NCBI GenBank assembly: GCA_020025735.1
Contig: JAHHRP010000054.1
Span: forward strand, 1-11,405
Source of the DNA: Evtepia sp.
Lineage (GTDB): Bacteria > Bacillota > Clostridia > Oscillospirales > Oscillospiraceae
Direction: 5' to 3'
Length of the DNA: 11,405 nt
A model generated the notes under the pieces. That model saw nothing but the letters and a program-made list of their open reading frames with translations, ran no database searches and was not told where the DNA came from. Shown in pieces: positions 1 through 7,128 of this stretch (within the stretch, counting starts at the first letter, position 1; each line of letters starts with the position of its first letter). A program made the position numbers and the translations under genes.

Positions 1-2
1 AT

Positions 3-119
3 GCAGAAGGCCCCACCATCAAGTCCATTAGCGACTTGAACCAGTTGGCGGGGGTTTTGGTTTCCCACATCCGTCGGGAAGACAAAAAGCTGGCTGCATA
101 TCTGAAAGAGAAAAAATGA
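3..119 (+). CDS. C-terminal end of a hemerythrin-like protein (partial)
   Basis: This open frame enters from the left edge and ends in TGA at 117-119, leaving 38 residues. The visible part is a helix containing HIRREDKKLAAYL. The spacing His-x4-Asp followed by Lys-Lys matches the last iron-ligand motif of bacteriohemerythrins, where His and Asp coordinate the di-iron centre that binds oxygen or nitric oxide. The rest of the protein, with the other histidine ligands, lies outside the window, so the family call rests on one motif. The next gene, a chemoreceptor, starts 65 bases later with no terminator between them, so the two may share a transcript. Hemerythrin domains are known to be associated with chemotaxis receptors, which makes an oxygen-related role plausible, but this is inference. 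An unrelated helical protein cannot be excluded. Confidence 0.5.
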   Translation, partial: AEGPTIKSISDLNQLAGVLVSHIRREDKKLAAYLKEKK

Positions 120-184
120 ATGAGCAAGTCGGCAGCATGTTTATTGATGGGTATGATGGCAAAAAATAAGGAAGGTGTTAATTT

Positions 185-2263
185 GTGAAGAGCATCAAAG
201 AACGACTATTGGTTATCTTTTTGATCCTTGTTGCTGCGTCAGCAATTATCTGCGGCGGCATAGGATGCTTGGCCAACTACCTGAGCGCCAAGGATATGAT
301 GGTGCAGATGTTGCAAACAAACGTGACCGTATCTTCACAGCGTGTGCAGCATGAATTGGAAACATATAAAACAGCGGCTTCCTCTCTGGGAATGGTTCCT
401 GGACTGAGCAATGCCGATGTTTCCCTAGAACAGAAAACGAAAATTATCGACCAGTGGGTTGCACAGTATGGTATGCGCCGTGGTAACTTGCTGGACATCA
501 ACGGCAACAGCTTGTTCGACGGCAACAACTACGCTGATCGGGAGTATTTCCAGCGGGCCAAGGCCGGGGAGATTGTTGTCAGTTCGCCTATGGTCAGCAA
601 AGTCACCAATGAGATCAGCGTTATGGTAGCTGCCCCTGTGTGGAGCAATGGGGTTCAGAACTCCACTGTGGCGGGTGTGGTTTACCTGGTGCCGGAAGAG
701 ACTTTCCTGGTGGATATCATGTCCTCTTTGCTCATCAGCAAAGACGGTAACGCTTACATGATCGACGCGAAAGGCACGACCATTGCTGACACAGTGATCG
801 AGAATATTGGCGTGGAAAATATTGAGGAGAACGCAAAGAGCGATAGTAATTTGAAAGATCTAGCCGCCCTGAACGCGGAGATGCGGCAAGGGAAGAGCGG
901 CGTTGGTAAGTATGAATATAACGGCGTAAAGAACAAGTATCTGGCCTATGCCCCTGTGGATGGAACTGACGGCTGGTCCATTGCAATTACAACCCCTTCC
1001 AGTGACTTCATGGGTACCACATACAAGACCATTCTAGCAACCATTATTTTTGTGGTTGCAGTTTTGGCAGCCTCTGTCTTCATAATCATCCGGGTTGCTC
1101 GGAACATTGGGGAACCCATCAAGGCTTGTGCTGCGCGCTTGGCTTTGCTGCAAGAGGGCAACCTATCTGCCCCCGTTCCTATTTTTGATAACAAGGATGA
1201 GATCGGAGTGCTCTCCAATGGAACCCATATCATTGTCACAGCCTTGAAGGAATTTATTGACGATGTGAGTTATCTGCTCAAAGAAATGGCAGATGGCAAC
1301 TTCGACATCCGGTCAAAGAACCTCGAGATCTATCGGGGGGATTTTACTGAGATCCTCGCATCCCTCCGAAATATCAACAATAACCTCAGTAAAACCCTTC
1401 AGCAGATCGGTCAGGCAGCAGACCAAGTCTCTACAGGTGCGGAGCAGGTTTCCTCCGGTGCCCAGGCTCTGGCCCAGGGCGCCACAGAGCAGGCCAGCGC
1501 GGTGCAGGAGCTTTCTGCCTCTATCAATGAGATCGACAGCGGGGCAAAGGAGAATGCCAAGGCAGCCAATGATGCCCGTGCCATGATGAACGAGGCAGTC
1601 GATCAGGTCAACCTGAGCCACGAGAAAATGTCTGACCTGCGGGCTGCGATGGGGGATATCTTGGGCAGTCATGAAGAGATCAGCCAGATCATTTCTACCA
1701 TCGAGAACATTGCATTTCAGACCAACATCCTGGCCCTCAACGCTGCTGTGGAGGCAGCTCGAGCAGGGTCCTCTGGGAAAGGCTTTGCGGTGGTTGCTGA
1801 CGAGGTGCGGAATCTGGCATCCAAGTCTGATGAAGCTGCCAAGCAAACCAAGCTGCTGATTGAGCAGTCCACACAGAACGTACAGCGGGGCAGCCGGCTG
1901 ACAGAGGATGTGAGCCAATCGCTGGATAAGACCACTGAGATTGCAAGCAATGCACAGACTTACATCAGCCAGGTTGTGGACAACATTGTGGGCACTACAA
2001 CTTCCATTGACCAGGTGACAACGGGAGTGGATCAGATCTCCAGCGTGGTCCAGACCAACTCGGCTACCGCGGAGCAGAGTGCTGCGGCCAGCGAGGAGTT
2101 GTCTGGTCAGGCACAGATCATGAAGGAACTGATGGAGCGCTTCCAGCTGGTCGAAGAGGACGAGAATGGTCCAGGCCAGGCAGACAGAGCAGTTACGGCG
2201 CCGCAGACCAGTGGCACCGCTGGCCAGTCTCGGACCTCCAGCAGTGTGTTTGATAAGTATTGA
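185..2263 (+). CDS. Methyl-accepting chemotaxis protein with dCache-type sensor domain
   Basis: A 692-residue transmembrane chemoreceptor. The GTG start at 185 is preceded by GGAAGG at 170-175. Domains in order: membrane helix at about 8-31; extracellular double-Cache-like sensor at about 36-275, with a DREYFQRAKAG segment typical of the family; membrane helix at about 281-304; HAMP at about 305-358; a second HAMP-like stretch at about 360-402; cytoplasmic signalling coiled coil at about 403-650. The hairpin tip is well conserved (IENIAFQTNILALNAAVEAA, 506-525, then GFAVVADEVRNLA, 533-545) and is where CheA and CheW bind. Candidate methylation pairs are E435/Q436, E630/Q631 and E637/E638, substrates for the CheR and CheB encoded further along. 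The tail ends in SSSVFDKY and lacks the xWxxF pentapeptide that tethers CheR in enterobacterial receptors. The ligand cannot be told from sequence. A strong terminator follows directly. Confidence 0.96.
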   Translation: MKSIKERLLVIFLILVAASAIICGGIGCLANYLSAKDMMVQMLQTNVTVSSQRVQHELETYKTAASSLGMVPGLSNADVSLEQKTKIIDQWVAQYGMRRGNLLDINGNSLFDGNNYADREYFQRAKAGEIVVSSPMVSKVTNEISVMVAAPVWSNGVQNSTVAGVVYLVPEETFLVDIMSSLLISKDGNAYMIDAKGTTIADTVIENIGVENIEENAKSDSNLKDLAALNAEMRQGKSGVGKYEYNGVKNKYLAYAPVDGTDGWSIAITTPSSDFMGTTYKTILATIIFVVAVLAASVFIIIRVARNIGEPIKACAARLALLQEGNLSAPVPIFDNKDEIGVLSNGTHIIVTALKEFIDDVSYLLKEMADGNFDIRSKNLEIYRGDFTEILASLRNINNNLSKTLQQIGQAADQVSTGAEQVSSGAQALAQGATEQASAVQELSASINEIDSGAKENAKAANDARAMMNEAVDQVNLSHEKMSDLRAAMGDILGSHEEISQIISTIENIAFQTNILALNAAVEAARAGSSGKGFAVVADEVRNLASKSDEAAKQTKLLIEQSTQNVQRGSRLTEDVSQSLDKTTEIASNAQTYISQVVDNIVGTTTSIDQVTTGVDQISSVVQTNSATAEQSAAASEELSGQAQIMKELMERFQLVEEDENGPGQADRAVTAPQTSGTAGQSRTSSSVFDKY

Positions 2264-2286
2264 TGCTGGGCTATTAGCAGCGTAAG

Positions 2287-2326
2287 AAACCGCCTTTCCA
2301 CTTGGGAAAGGCGGTTTTCTTTTTTT
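2287..2326 (+). terminator. Intrinsic terminator after the chemoreceptor gene
   Basis: A perfect 13-base-pair stem (2287-2299 with 2305-2317) closes a five-base loop and runs into a T-rich tract at 2315-2326, interrupted by one C. It lies 23 bases after the receptor stop codon. It separates the receptor transcript from the flgM operon. Confidence 0.95.
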
Positions 2327-2420
2327 GATAAAAGAGATGGAACGGAAAAGATAAGGTACACTGATTTAAGAGGGATATTTTTGAAAAATCCTTTGATAGA
2401 CCTTATTTATTCAGGATTTT

Positions 2421-2432
2421 GGACGATATAAT
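2421..2432 (+). promoter_or_regulatory. Candidate promoter of the flgM operon, sigma-D-like -10 overlapping a TATAAT box
   Basis: The sequence GGACGATATAAT contains GACGATAT (2422-2429), seven of eight matches to the sigma-D/sigma-28 -10 consensus GCCGATAT, and also a perfect sigma-A TATAAT at 2427-2432. The -35 side is weak for both: the expected sigma-D TAAA region reads TTAT or TATT (about 2403-2407), and no TTGACA-like box sits 17 bases upstream. In B. subtilis the flgM operon is partly sigma-D driven, so the position fits. It is the only good promoter-like site in the 250-base gap before flgM. Transcription would start near 2436-2440, giving a leader of about 77 bases. The site is seen; its sigma factor is inferred. 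Confidence 0.55.
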
Positions 2433-2447
2433 ACTATGAGAAGCTAA

Positions 2448-2495
2448 CACGGCATGGCGCCGTGGAATATTGCCCGGTGTCCATTGGGGACCGGG
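2448..2495 (+). promoter_or_regulatory. Two tandem hairpins in the flgM leader
   Basis: The first hairpin is a perfect six-base-pair stem (CACGGC 2448-2453 with GCCGTG 2459-2464) around a five-base loop. The second pairs CCCGGT (2473-2478) with ACCGGG (2490-2495), and may be extended by two or three inner pairs past a one-base bulge. It ends five bases before the AAGGAG ribosome binding site of flgM at 2501-2506. Together they would fill most of the predicted leader. They may affect mRNA stability or flgM translation; no known riboswitch is recognised and the function is unproven. Confidence 0.4.
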
Positions 2496-2515
2496 AAAGA
2501 AAGGAGAGCTGGAAG

Positions 2516-2839
2516 ATGCCAAGAATCTCGGGTACAGGTCCCGCCCTTTTGGGAAGAACGCAGATCCCTTCTCTTGCTTATTCACAGGGACAAACAAAAA
2601 CAGAGAAAAGTAGGTATGACCAGATCCAGCTGTCCCGACAGCCAGACGGCATGGAGCGGCAAGTGATGGAGTTGACCGGCCGCCTGAATCAGCAGGTAAA
2701 AGCCAGTCACACTGCCGGACAGATCGCCGACCTGAAACAACAGGTGAGCCAGGGGACCTATCAGCTTCATGCAGACCAAATCGCGGCCAGGATGTTGCTG
2801 CTGCCTCAGAGTGAGGATGGAGGTTTCCATGGAATTTGA
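2516..2839 (+). CDS. flgM: Anti-sigma-28 factor FlgM
   Basis: A 107-residue FlgM-family protein. FlgM binds the flagellar sigma factor (SigD/FliA) and holds it inactive until the hook-basal body is complete, then is exported or released so that filament and chemotaxis genes are expressed. The C-terminal half carries the family signature: a helix with LNQQVKASHTAGQIADLKQQ (57-76), the GTYQLHADQIA turn (80-90) and ARMLLL (91-96). The N-terminal 40 residues are low in hydrophobics and probably disordered, as is usual. The ATG at 2516 was chosen because AAGGAG (2501-2506) lies nine bases upstream; a longer frame from GTG 2462 would place codons through the leader hairpins and has no suitable binding site. 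The stop overlaps the flgN start by 11 bases, implying translational coupling. Confidence 0.9.
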   Translation: MPRISGTGPALLGRTQIPSLAYSQGQTKTEKSRYDQIQLSRQPDGMERQVMELTGRLNQQVKASHTAGQIADLKQQVSQGTYQLHADQIAARMLLLPQSEDGGFHGI

Positions 2840-3290
2840 AGGGTATCTGGAATTTTTGACGAAGTTGGGAGCACAGTTTGACCAACTGACCGCCATAGAA
2901 CAGGAAAAGATACAGGCTGTGAAGGATGGCAATCTTGCCTGGCTGAATGACTGCATACGGAAAGAGCAGGCCAACAGCCTGGCGATGCGTGGCATGGAGC
3001 AGCAACGGACCGAATGGCTCAAAGGACTGGGGTTGGAAGATGGTTCCCTGCGGAATTTACCCCAGCATTGTCCTGCACAGTACCGAGAGCAGACCACCCA
3101 GGTGGTGCAGGAAGTGCTGCGCCAATATAAGATGCTGGAGAGTTCTCGAGAAGCATCCCGCACGCTATTGGAGTGCCAGCTGCACCGCGTCGAGGGCAAG
3201 ATGGCTGACCGTGGAATGGTGCCAGAAGCCGATCAGACGGACTACCAAAAGCAGCCAGTCCGCCGGACGTGGACGGATTTTCGCGCATAA
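2829..3290 (+). CDS. flgN: Flagellar export chaperone FlgN
   Basis: A 153-residue, almost wholly helical protein fitting the FlgN family. FlgN is a cytoplasmic chaperone that keeps the hook-filament junction proteins FlgK and FlgL unassembled and brings them to the flagellar type III export gate. Family traits visible here are a long N-terminal helix (about 1-55) with the segment LNDCIRKEQANSLAMRGMEQ (39-58), the R-x4-KGLGLE element (60-70) and a second long helix (about 83-125), followed by a polar tail. The ATG at 2829 was chosen because GGAGG (2819-2823) lies five bases upstream; earlier in-frame starts have no suitably spaced binding site and would give a cysteine-rich N-terminus unlike the family. 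Its position directly before its two expected clients supports the call, since FlgN sequences are poorly conserved. Confidence 0.85.
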   Translation: MEFEGYLEFLTKLGAQFDQLTAIEQEKIQAVKDGNLAWLNDCIRKEQANSLAMRGMEQQRTEWLKGLGLEDGSLRNLPQHCPAQYREQTTQVVQEVLRQYKMLESSREASRTLLECQLHRVEGKMADRGMVPEADQTDYQKQPVRRTWTDFRA

Positions 3291-3318
3291 GCCCTAAATT
3301 GGGCAGGAGGAATTTGCC

Positions 3319-4971
3319 ATGAGAAATGTTAGTACCTTTGGTGCCTTCACCACAGCACGGCTGGGGATTTATGCCTCTCAAAAGGGGCTGGAGGTTACCG
3401 GCAACAATATGACCAATGTCAACACCGTGGGTTATACCCGTCAGCGGCTGGACCAGATGAGCTTTATCTCCGGCGGCCCAGACTACTATGCCCCCCCCAT
3501 GGGAACCAAGGTGGGCAACGGTGTCATTACCACAGGGGTGTCTCAGCTGCGGGACCCCTTCTTGGACATTGCCTATCGCAACGCCAGCACCAATGTGGGG
3601 GAAGCGGACACCACGTTGGCCTGGTTGGAAAAGGTCGCTGGTGTGTTGGACGAGGTGGGTGACGGAAACGATGCCAATGGTGTGGTATACAATCAGATTC
3701 AGACCATCATCAACCAGATCAACCAGATGATTACCGAAGGCGCAGGTCACGAGGAGTATGATGGCCTGGTTCGCACAGCAGCCCAAGGTCTGACCAAACT
3801 GTTTAACATCTACTCTAAGGGGCTGGCCCAGAAAAAGGAAGATCTGGAGGGCGAATTTCAGCAGGATGTAGATACGGTCAACAAGCTGCTGAAAAATATC
3901 CAGGAATTCAATGAGAGCATCCGCAAGGCAGAGGTCCGGGGTGATAGTGCATTGGAGCTGAAAGACCAGCGCAATTTGGCCCTGGATGAATTGTCCAAAT
4001 ATATGAAGATCGACGTTTCCTATGAGAGGGAGGACGTAGGCTCTGGGACTACCGTGGAGAAGTTGGTGGTGTCTGTTGCAGACAGCAACGTCAACTTGGT
4101 AAGTGGCCGTTACGTTACCCAGTTGGAGAAGGGTACGGAAGCGAATGGCTATCCCATTACACTCTCTGAATTGGCGGACAGAAAAGGAACGCTGCTTCCA
4201 AACTCGACAGTGCAAACACTAGACAGCGATCAGCTCAAAGGGTCGCTGCAAGCCAGCCGTGAGATGTTGTTCGGAAAGGGACCTTTTGCTACACCTCAAG
4301 ACCAAGCAGCAGATGCTGCTGCGGCAGAGAAACGTGGTATCCCCTACTATCAAAAGTCTTTGGATTTGTTGGCCAATCAGTTTGCAGATGTGATGAACAA
4401 GGCGAACAGCCCTGAGGACAAAGCCAACCCAGGAAATACCTTGGGAGGGCCTTTGTTCAGCAATGGCAACAACGGAGCAGACCCAATCACAGCTGGAAAT
4501 ATTTCTATTTCTAGTGACTGGGAAACAGGAAAGGTGAAACTCCAGTGTTCTCAATCTTCCAATGCTGCCAGCGGCGCAACGGACAACTTGGCGCACATCC
4601 TGGCCCAGCTGACCAGCAAGGACCATAAGTTTTATGCAGAGACTATAACAGATCCTGCTAATTTTAACCCGGCCAACCCGGGGGCGGGAGTTGCCCCCAT
4701 GTTTACTGGTTCTTTCCAGGGCATGTTCCTGAACATCCAAAGTATCTTGGGCAACGATATCAGCAGTACCTCTGTGGTGTTGAGCAGCTATGCTACTACC
4801 GCCAATGAGGTTTATGTAGACCGTGACTCCGTTTCTGGCGTGGACCTGAATGAAGAAGCCACCAACATGATGCAGTATCAAAAAGCTTACAGCGCAGCCT
4901 GTCGTCTGATGACCACTCTGGACCAAGCTCTGGATAAGCTCATCAATGGCACCGGCACAGTGGGCCTGTAA
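3319..4971 (+). CDS. flgK: Flagellar hook-filament junction protein 1 FlgK
   Basis: FlgK forms the first ring between the hook and the filament and is exported through the flagellar apparatus. The 550-residue length is normal. The N-terminal axial-protein motif is clear: FTTARLGIYASQKGLEVTGN (11-30) then NMTNVNTVGYTRQ. The C-terminal coiled-coil motif is also clear: SGVDLNEEATNMMQYQKAYS (about 511-530) then AACRLMTTLDQALDKLING. These two terminal helices assemble into the inner tube (D0/D1). The middle (about 190-490) is variable, as expected for the outward-facing domain. The start has AGGAGG at 3305-3310, eight bases upstream. flgN lies just upstream and flgL begins 21 bases downstream, so the three are surely co-transcribed. 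Confidence 0.97.
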   Translation: MRNVSTFGAFTTARLGIYASQKGLEVTGNNMTNVNTVGYTRQRLDQMSFISGGPDYYAPPMGTKVGNGVITTGVSQLRDPFLDIAYRNASTNVGEADTTLAWLEKVAGVLDEVGDGNDANGVVYNQIQTIINQINQMITEGAGHEEYDGLVRTAAQGLTKLFNIYSKGLAQKKEDLEGEFQQDVDTVNKLLKNIQEFNESIRKAEVRGDSALELKDQRNLALDELSKYMKIDVSYEREDVGSGTTVEKLVVSVADSNVNLVSGRYVTQLEKGTEANGYPITLSELADRKGTLLPNSTVQTLDSDQLKGSLQASREMLFGKGPFATPQDQAADAAAAEKRGIPYYQKSLDLLANQFADVMNKANSPEDKANPGNTLGGPLFSNGNNGADPITAGNISISSDWETGKVKLQCSQSSNAASGATDNLAHILAQLTSKDHKFYAETITDPANFNPANPGAGVAPMFTGSFQGMFLNIQSILGNDISSTSVVLSSYATTANEVYVDRDSVSGVDLNEEATNMMQYQKAYSAACRLMTTLDQALDKLINGTGTVGL

Positions 4972-4992
4972 GACGGAAGGAGGAAGAAAGAC

Positions 4993-6024
4993 ATGATCCG
5001 CATTACTACAAACGGGACATTGCGTAATTATAAGTCCCATTTGATGAATTCTACCAAGGGTTTGAACGATGCGTTTACTACCGTTTTAACAGGCCGTAAG
5101 TTTAATGCTTATTCCGAGGATCCAGCTTCTGCTACCCAGGCATTTCGTCTGCGTAGTTCCCTGTCTTCTGCATCCCGGCAGGCTGAAAACAACGACACGG
5201 TAATCAAGAAGTTCAGCACCGCCTGGGATATTATTGGCGATGTCCATGAGGACCTCGTAATTAAAATGGGTAAAGTGCCTGCCCTTCAGGGGAGCAATAG
5301 CACAAATCTGGCAGTTTTACCCGAACTGGGCCAGGTACTCAAATCTGGAGCAGATGCGATTGTTCAGGATATGAATGCCAAGTATGGTGATAACTTCATC
5401 TTTGGCGGTGCAGATACGTTGAAGGTTCCTTTCACCTTTGATCAGAATGGTAAGTTGCTCTACCGTGGTGAAGAAGTAGACAAGATGGATGCACAGGGAT
5501 ATGATGCTGTCAACGATTCACTAAATGTAGATATCGGTCTGGGATTCCAGGAAGCTGGTGGTGAACTGGTTGGCAGCAGTGCCTATGACTCCGCGCTCAA
5601 TGGTCTGGACTTTTTAGGCTATGGCAGCGAGAAAAGTGCAGATGGGACAAAAGATCTCCCAAAGAATGTTGTGTCCATCATGAAGCAGTTGGGCGAGATG
5701 TTTGAAAGCTATGATGTAAAGACCAATACTTGGGGAAAGGGCAGCGCAGCGGAAGCCCAGGAGTTGATGGGCCAGTTGGAGAAAGCTGCGGATCGACTGC
5801 ACACAGCCCATGTTAAGCTGGATGCAGACACCACCTACCTCAACACAAACTATGATCGCTTGAAAAGTACCATGGCCAATCTGAATACCCAGGTTGTTGG
5901 AACGGAGGACGTGGACCCCGCCCAGGCTATCATGGATCTGGTGTGGGCCCAGCAGGCCTATAATGCCGCTTTGAAAGTCGGCACAAATATCATTCCCCAG
6001 TCCCTGTTGGATTATATGAATTAA
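4993..6024 (+). CDS. flgL: Flagellar hook-filament junction protein 3 FlgL
   Basis: FlgL is the second junction ring protein and the base on which flagellin polymerises. It is a flagellin homologue of 343 residues, a little longer than many FlgL proteins (about 300). The N-terminus MIRITTNGTLRNYKSHLMNS followed by LTGRKFNAYSEDPASATQA shows the flagellin-type helix and the GRK-F-x-SEDP turn. The C-terminus has the conserved end helix DPAQAIMDLVWAQQAYNAAL (residues about 310-329) and closes with NIIPQSLLDYMN. The centre (about 130-230) is the variable surface region. AGGAGG at 4978-4983 lies nine bases before the ATG. It is distinguished from true flagellin by its position after flgK and by the lack of the usual flagellin sequence core. 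Confidence 0.95.
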   Translation: MIRITTNGTLRNYKSHLMNSTKGLNDAFTTVLTGRKFNAYSEDPASATQAFRLRSSLSSASRQAENNDTVIKKFSTAWDIIGDVHEDLVIKMGKVPALQGSNSTNLAVLPELGQVLKSGADAIVQDMNAKYGDNFIFGGADTLKVPFTFDQNGKLLYRGEEVDKMDAQGYDAVNDSLNVDIGLGFQEAGGELVGSSAYDSALNGLDFLGYGSEKSADGTKDLPKNVVSIMKQLGEMFESYDVKTNTWGKGSAAEAQELMGQLEKAADRLHTAHVKLDADTTYLNTNYDRLKSTMANLNTQVVGTEDVDPAQAIMDLVWAQQAYNAALKVGTNIIPQSLLDYMN

Positions 6025-6048
6025 CGAAGGAAAGAGGAGGTGCAGGAA

Positions 6049-6657
6049 GTGCATCCACTGATTGAAATTACAACGGTACCCATTCAGATTGAGATGAAGG
6101 TAAATCACGCCAATCTGAAGTATGCTAGAGGGTCAGCCAATATGGAGGTTTCTCGGGATAGGGGCGGCCTGCATATTAAAAGTCAACCGATCCGCGTAAA
6201 CCTGGATACGTTTGAAGCACGGAATTCCATTCTGCCAACCCCTGCTACAAGCATCAAGCAGGCAGCGCAGAAAGGCCATCAAGCGGTTTATGAGGCTACG
6301 GCAGCCTATGCCCAGCAAGGCCGTATGAAGATGGAGACCAAGGTAGGCCAAGATGTCATCGGACAAATTGCAGCTTCTTCTACTGGGGTAGGTCAGGATG
6401 TCAACGTAAACATTGAGTTTCTTCCCAAAGCCGGTCCTGAGATCGACTGGCAAGGGGGAGAAATGAACATTGATTACCAAATGGACAAACTTAACTTTGA
6501 CTGGAGAATGGAGAAAATGCATTTTGAGTTTACTCCTGGTGACATTGAGATCTCCGTCAAACAGCGTCCAGAGGTTATCATTAAGTATGTGGGCGGCCCC
6601 TTATATGTACCGCCCTCTGCGGACCCTAATTATGAATCCACCGATGTGGAGGTCTGA
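6049..6657 (+). CDS. yviE: DUF6470/YviE-family protein of the flagellar cluster
   Basis: A 202-residue protein of unknown biochemical function. Its position between flgL and fliW is that of B. subtilis yviE, and its start (HPLIEITTVPIQIEM) and mixed beta and alpha pattern fit the DUF6470 family. The GTG at 6049 was chosen because AGGAGG (6035-6040) lies eight bases upstream; the alternative GTG at 6040 overlaps that site. Residues about 70-100 are a polar helix. Residues 120-174 form roughly six units of nine or ten residues with alternating hydrophobic residues, for example MNIDYQMDK then LNFDWRMEK, followed by a proline-rich tail. There is no signal peptide or membrane segment. A role in flagellar assembly or FliW-CsrA control is suggested only by its location. 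Confidence 0.82.
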   Translation: MHPLIEITTVPIQIEMKVNHANLKYARGSANMEVSRDRGGLHIKSQPIRVNLDTFEARNSILPTPATSIKQAAQKGHQAVYEATAAYAQQGRMKMETKVGQDVIGQIAASSTGVGQDVNVNIEFLPKAGPEIDWQGGEMNIDYQMDKLNFDWRMEKMHFEFTPGDIEISVKQRPEVIIKYVGGPLYVPPSADPNYESTDVEV

Positions 6658-6672
6658 TGGAAGGAGTGTCCA

Positions 6673-7128
6673 GTGAAGCTGCGCAGTAAGTATTTCCACG
6701 ACATTGACTATGAGCCAGAGGACATTATCCATTTCCCCAATGGCCTGTTTGGATTTGAGGAGGAACATGAATTTCTTCTGCTTCCTTTTGAGGGCAGTGA
6801 TGGAACACTACTCAGTTTGCAGAGCGTCCAGACGCCAGCTTTGGCCTTTGTAGTGATGAATCCCTTTGCGCTGCGGCCTGACTATGCACCAGAGTTAACA
6901 GAGGAAGAACTGCACCTGCTGCATGTGGAGCGCAGTCAAGAACTGTGCTTCTATACGCTGTGTGTAGTCCGGGAACCCGTAGGTGACAGCACCCTAAATC
7001 TCAAGTGTCCTCTAGCCTTGAATATTGATCGTCAAGAAGCGATCCAGGTCATTTTGGAGACGGATGACTACCATATGCGTCATCGATTGGCCGATCTCTC
7101 CAACGGAGGGGCGGTGGAGGAATGCTGA
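6673..7128 (+). CDS. fliW: Flagellar assembly factor FliW
   Basis: FliW is a small cytoplasmic regulator. In B. subtilis it binds CsrA and blocks it from repressing flagellin translation; when flagellin accumulates in the cell it sequesters FliW and frees CsrA, closing a homeostatic loop. The 151-residue protein shows the family signatures FPNGLFGFEEEHEF (21-34), LQSVQTPALAFVVMNP (49-64), and the C-terminal CPLALNIDRQEAIQVIL segment. The GTG start at 6673 has AAGGAG at 6661-6666, six bases upstream. The last seven bases overlap the start of csrA, which couples the two antagonists translationally. The flagellin gene that they would be expected to control is not in this window. Confidence 0.96.
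   Translation: MKLRSKYFHDIDYEPEDIIHFPNGLFGFEEEHEFLLLPFEGSDGTLLSLQSVQTPALAFVVMNPFALRPDYAPELTEEELHLLHVERSQELCFYTLCVVREPVGDSTLNLKCPLALNIDRQEAIQVILETDDYHMRHRLADLSNGGAVEEC

Noticed and set aside
116..169. A 17-codon open frame (starting MNEQVGSMF) that overlaps the stop of the first gene as ATGA
   Set aside because: It is very short, has no clear ribosome binding site of its own and resembles nothing I recognise; chance occurrence is likely.
1313..1918. Long open frame on the minus strand inside the chemoreceptor gene
   Set aside because: It lies wholly opposite the conserved signalling domain and its translation looks like no family; it is a shadow of the codon pattern of the real gene.
2393..2432. 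TTGATA at 2393-2398 as the -35 box for TATAAT at 2427-2432
   Set aside because: The spacer would be 28 bases, far beyond the usual 16-18, so the two cannot form one sigma-A promoter.
2403..3005. A 200-codon minus-strand open frame opposite flgM and flgN
   Set aside because: It covers the promoter, leader and two genes on the other strand and shows no domain; treated as a shadow.
3019..4215. A 398-codon open frame on the minus strand opposite flgN and flgK
   Set aside because: Despite its length it is fully antisense to flgK, whose conserved termini are beyond doubt, and it has no recognisable domain.
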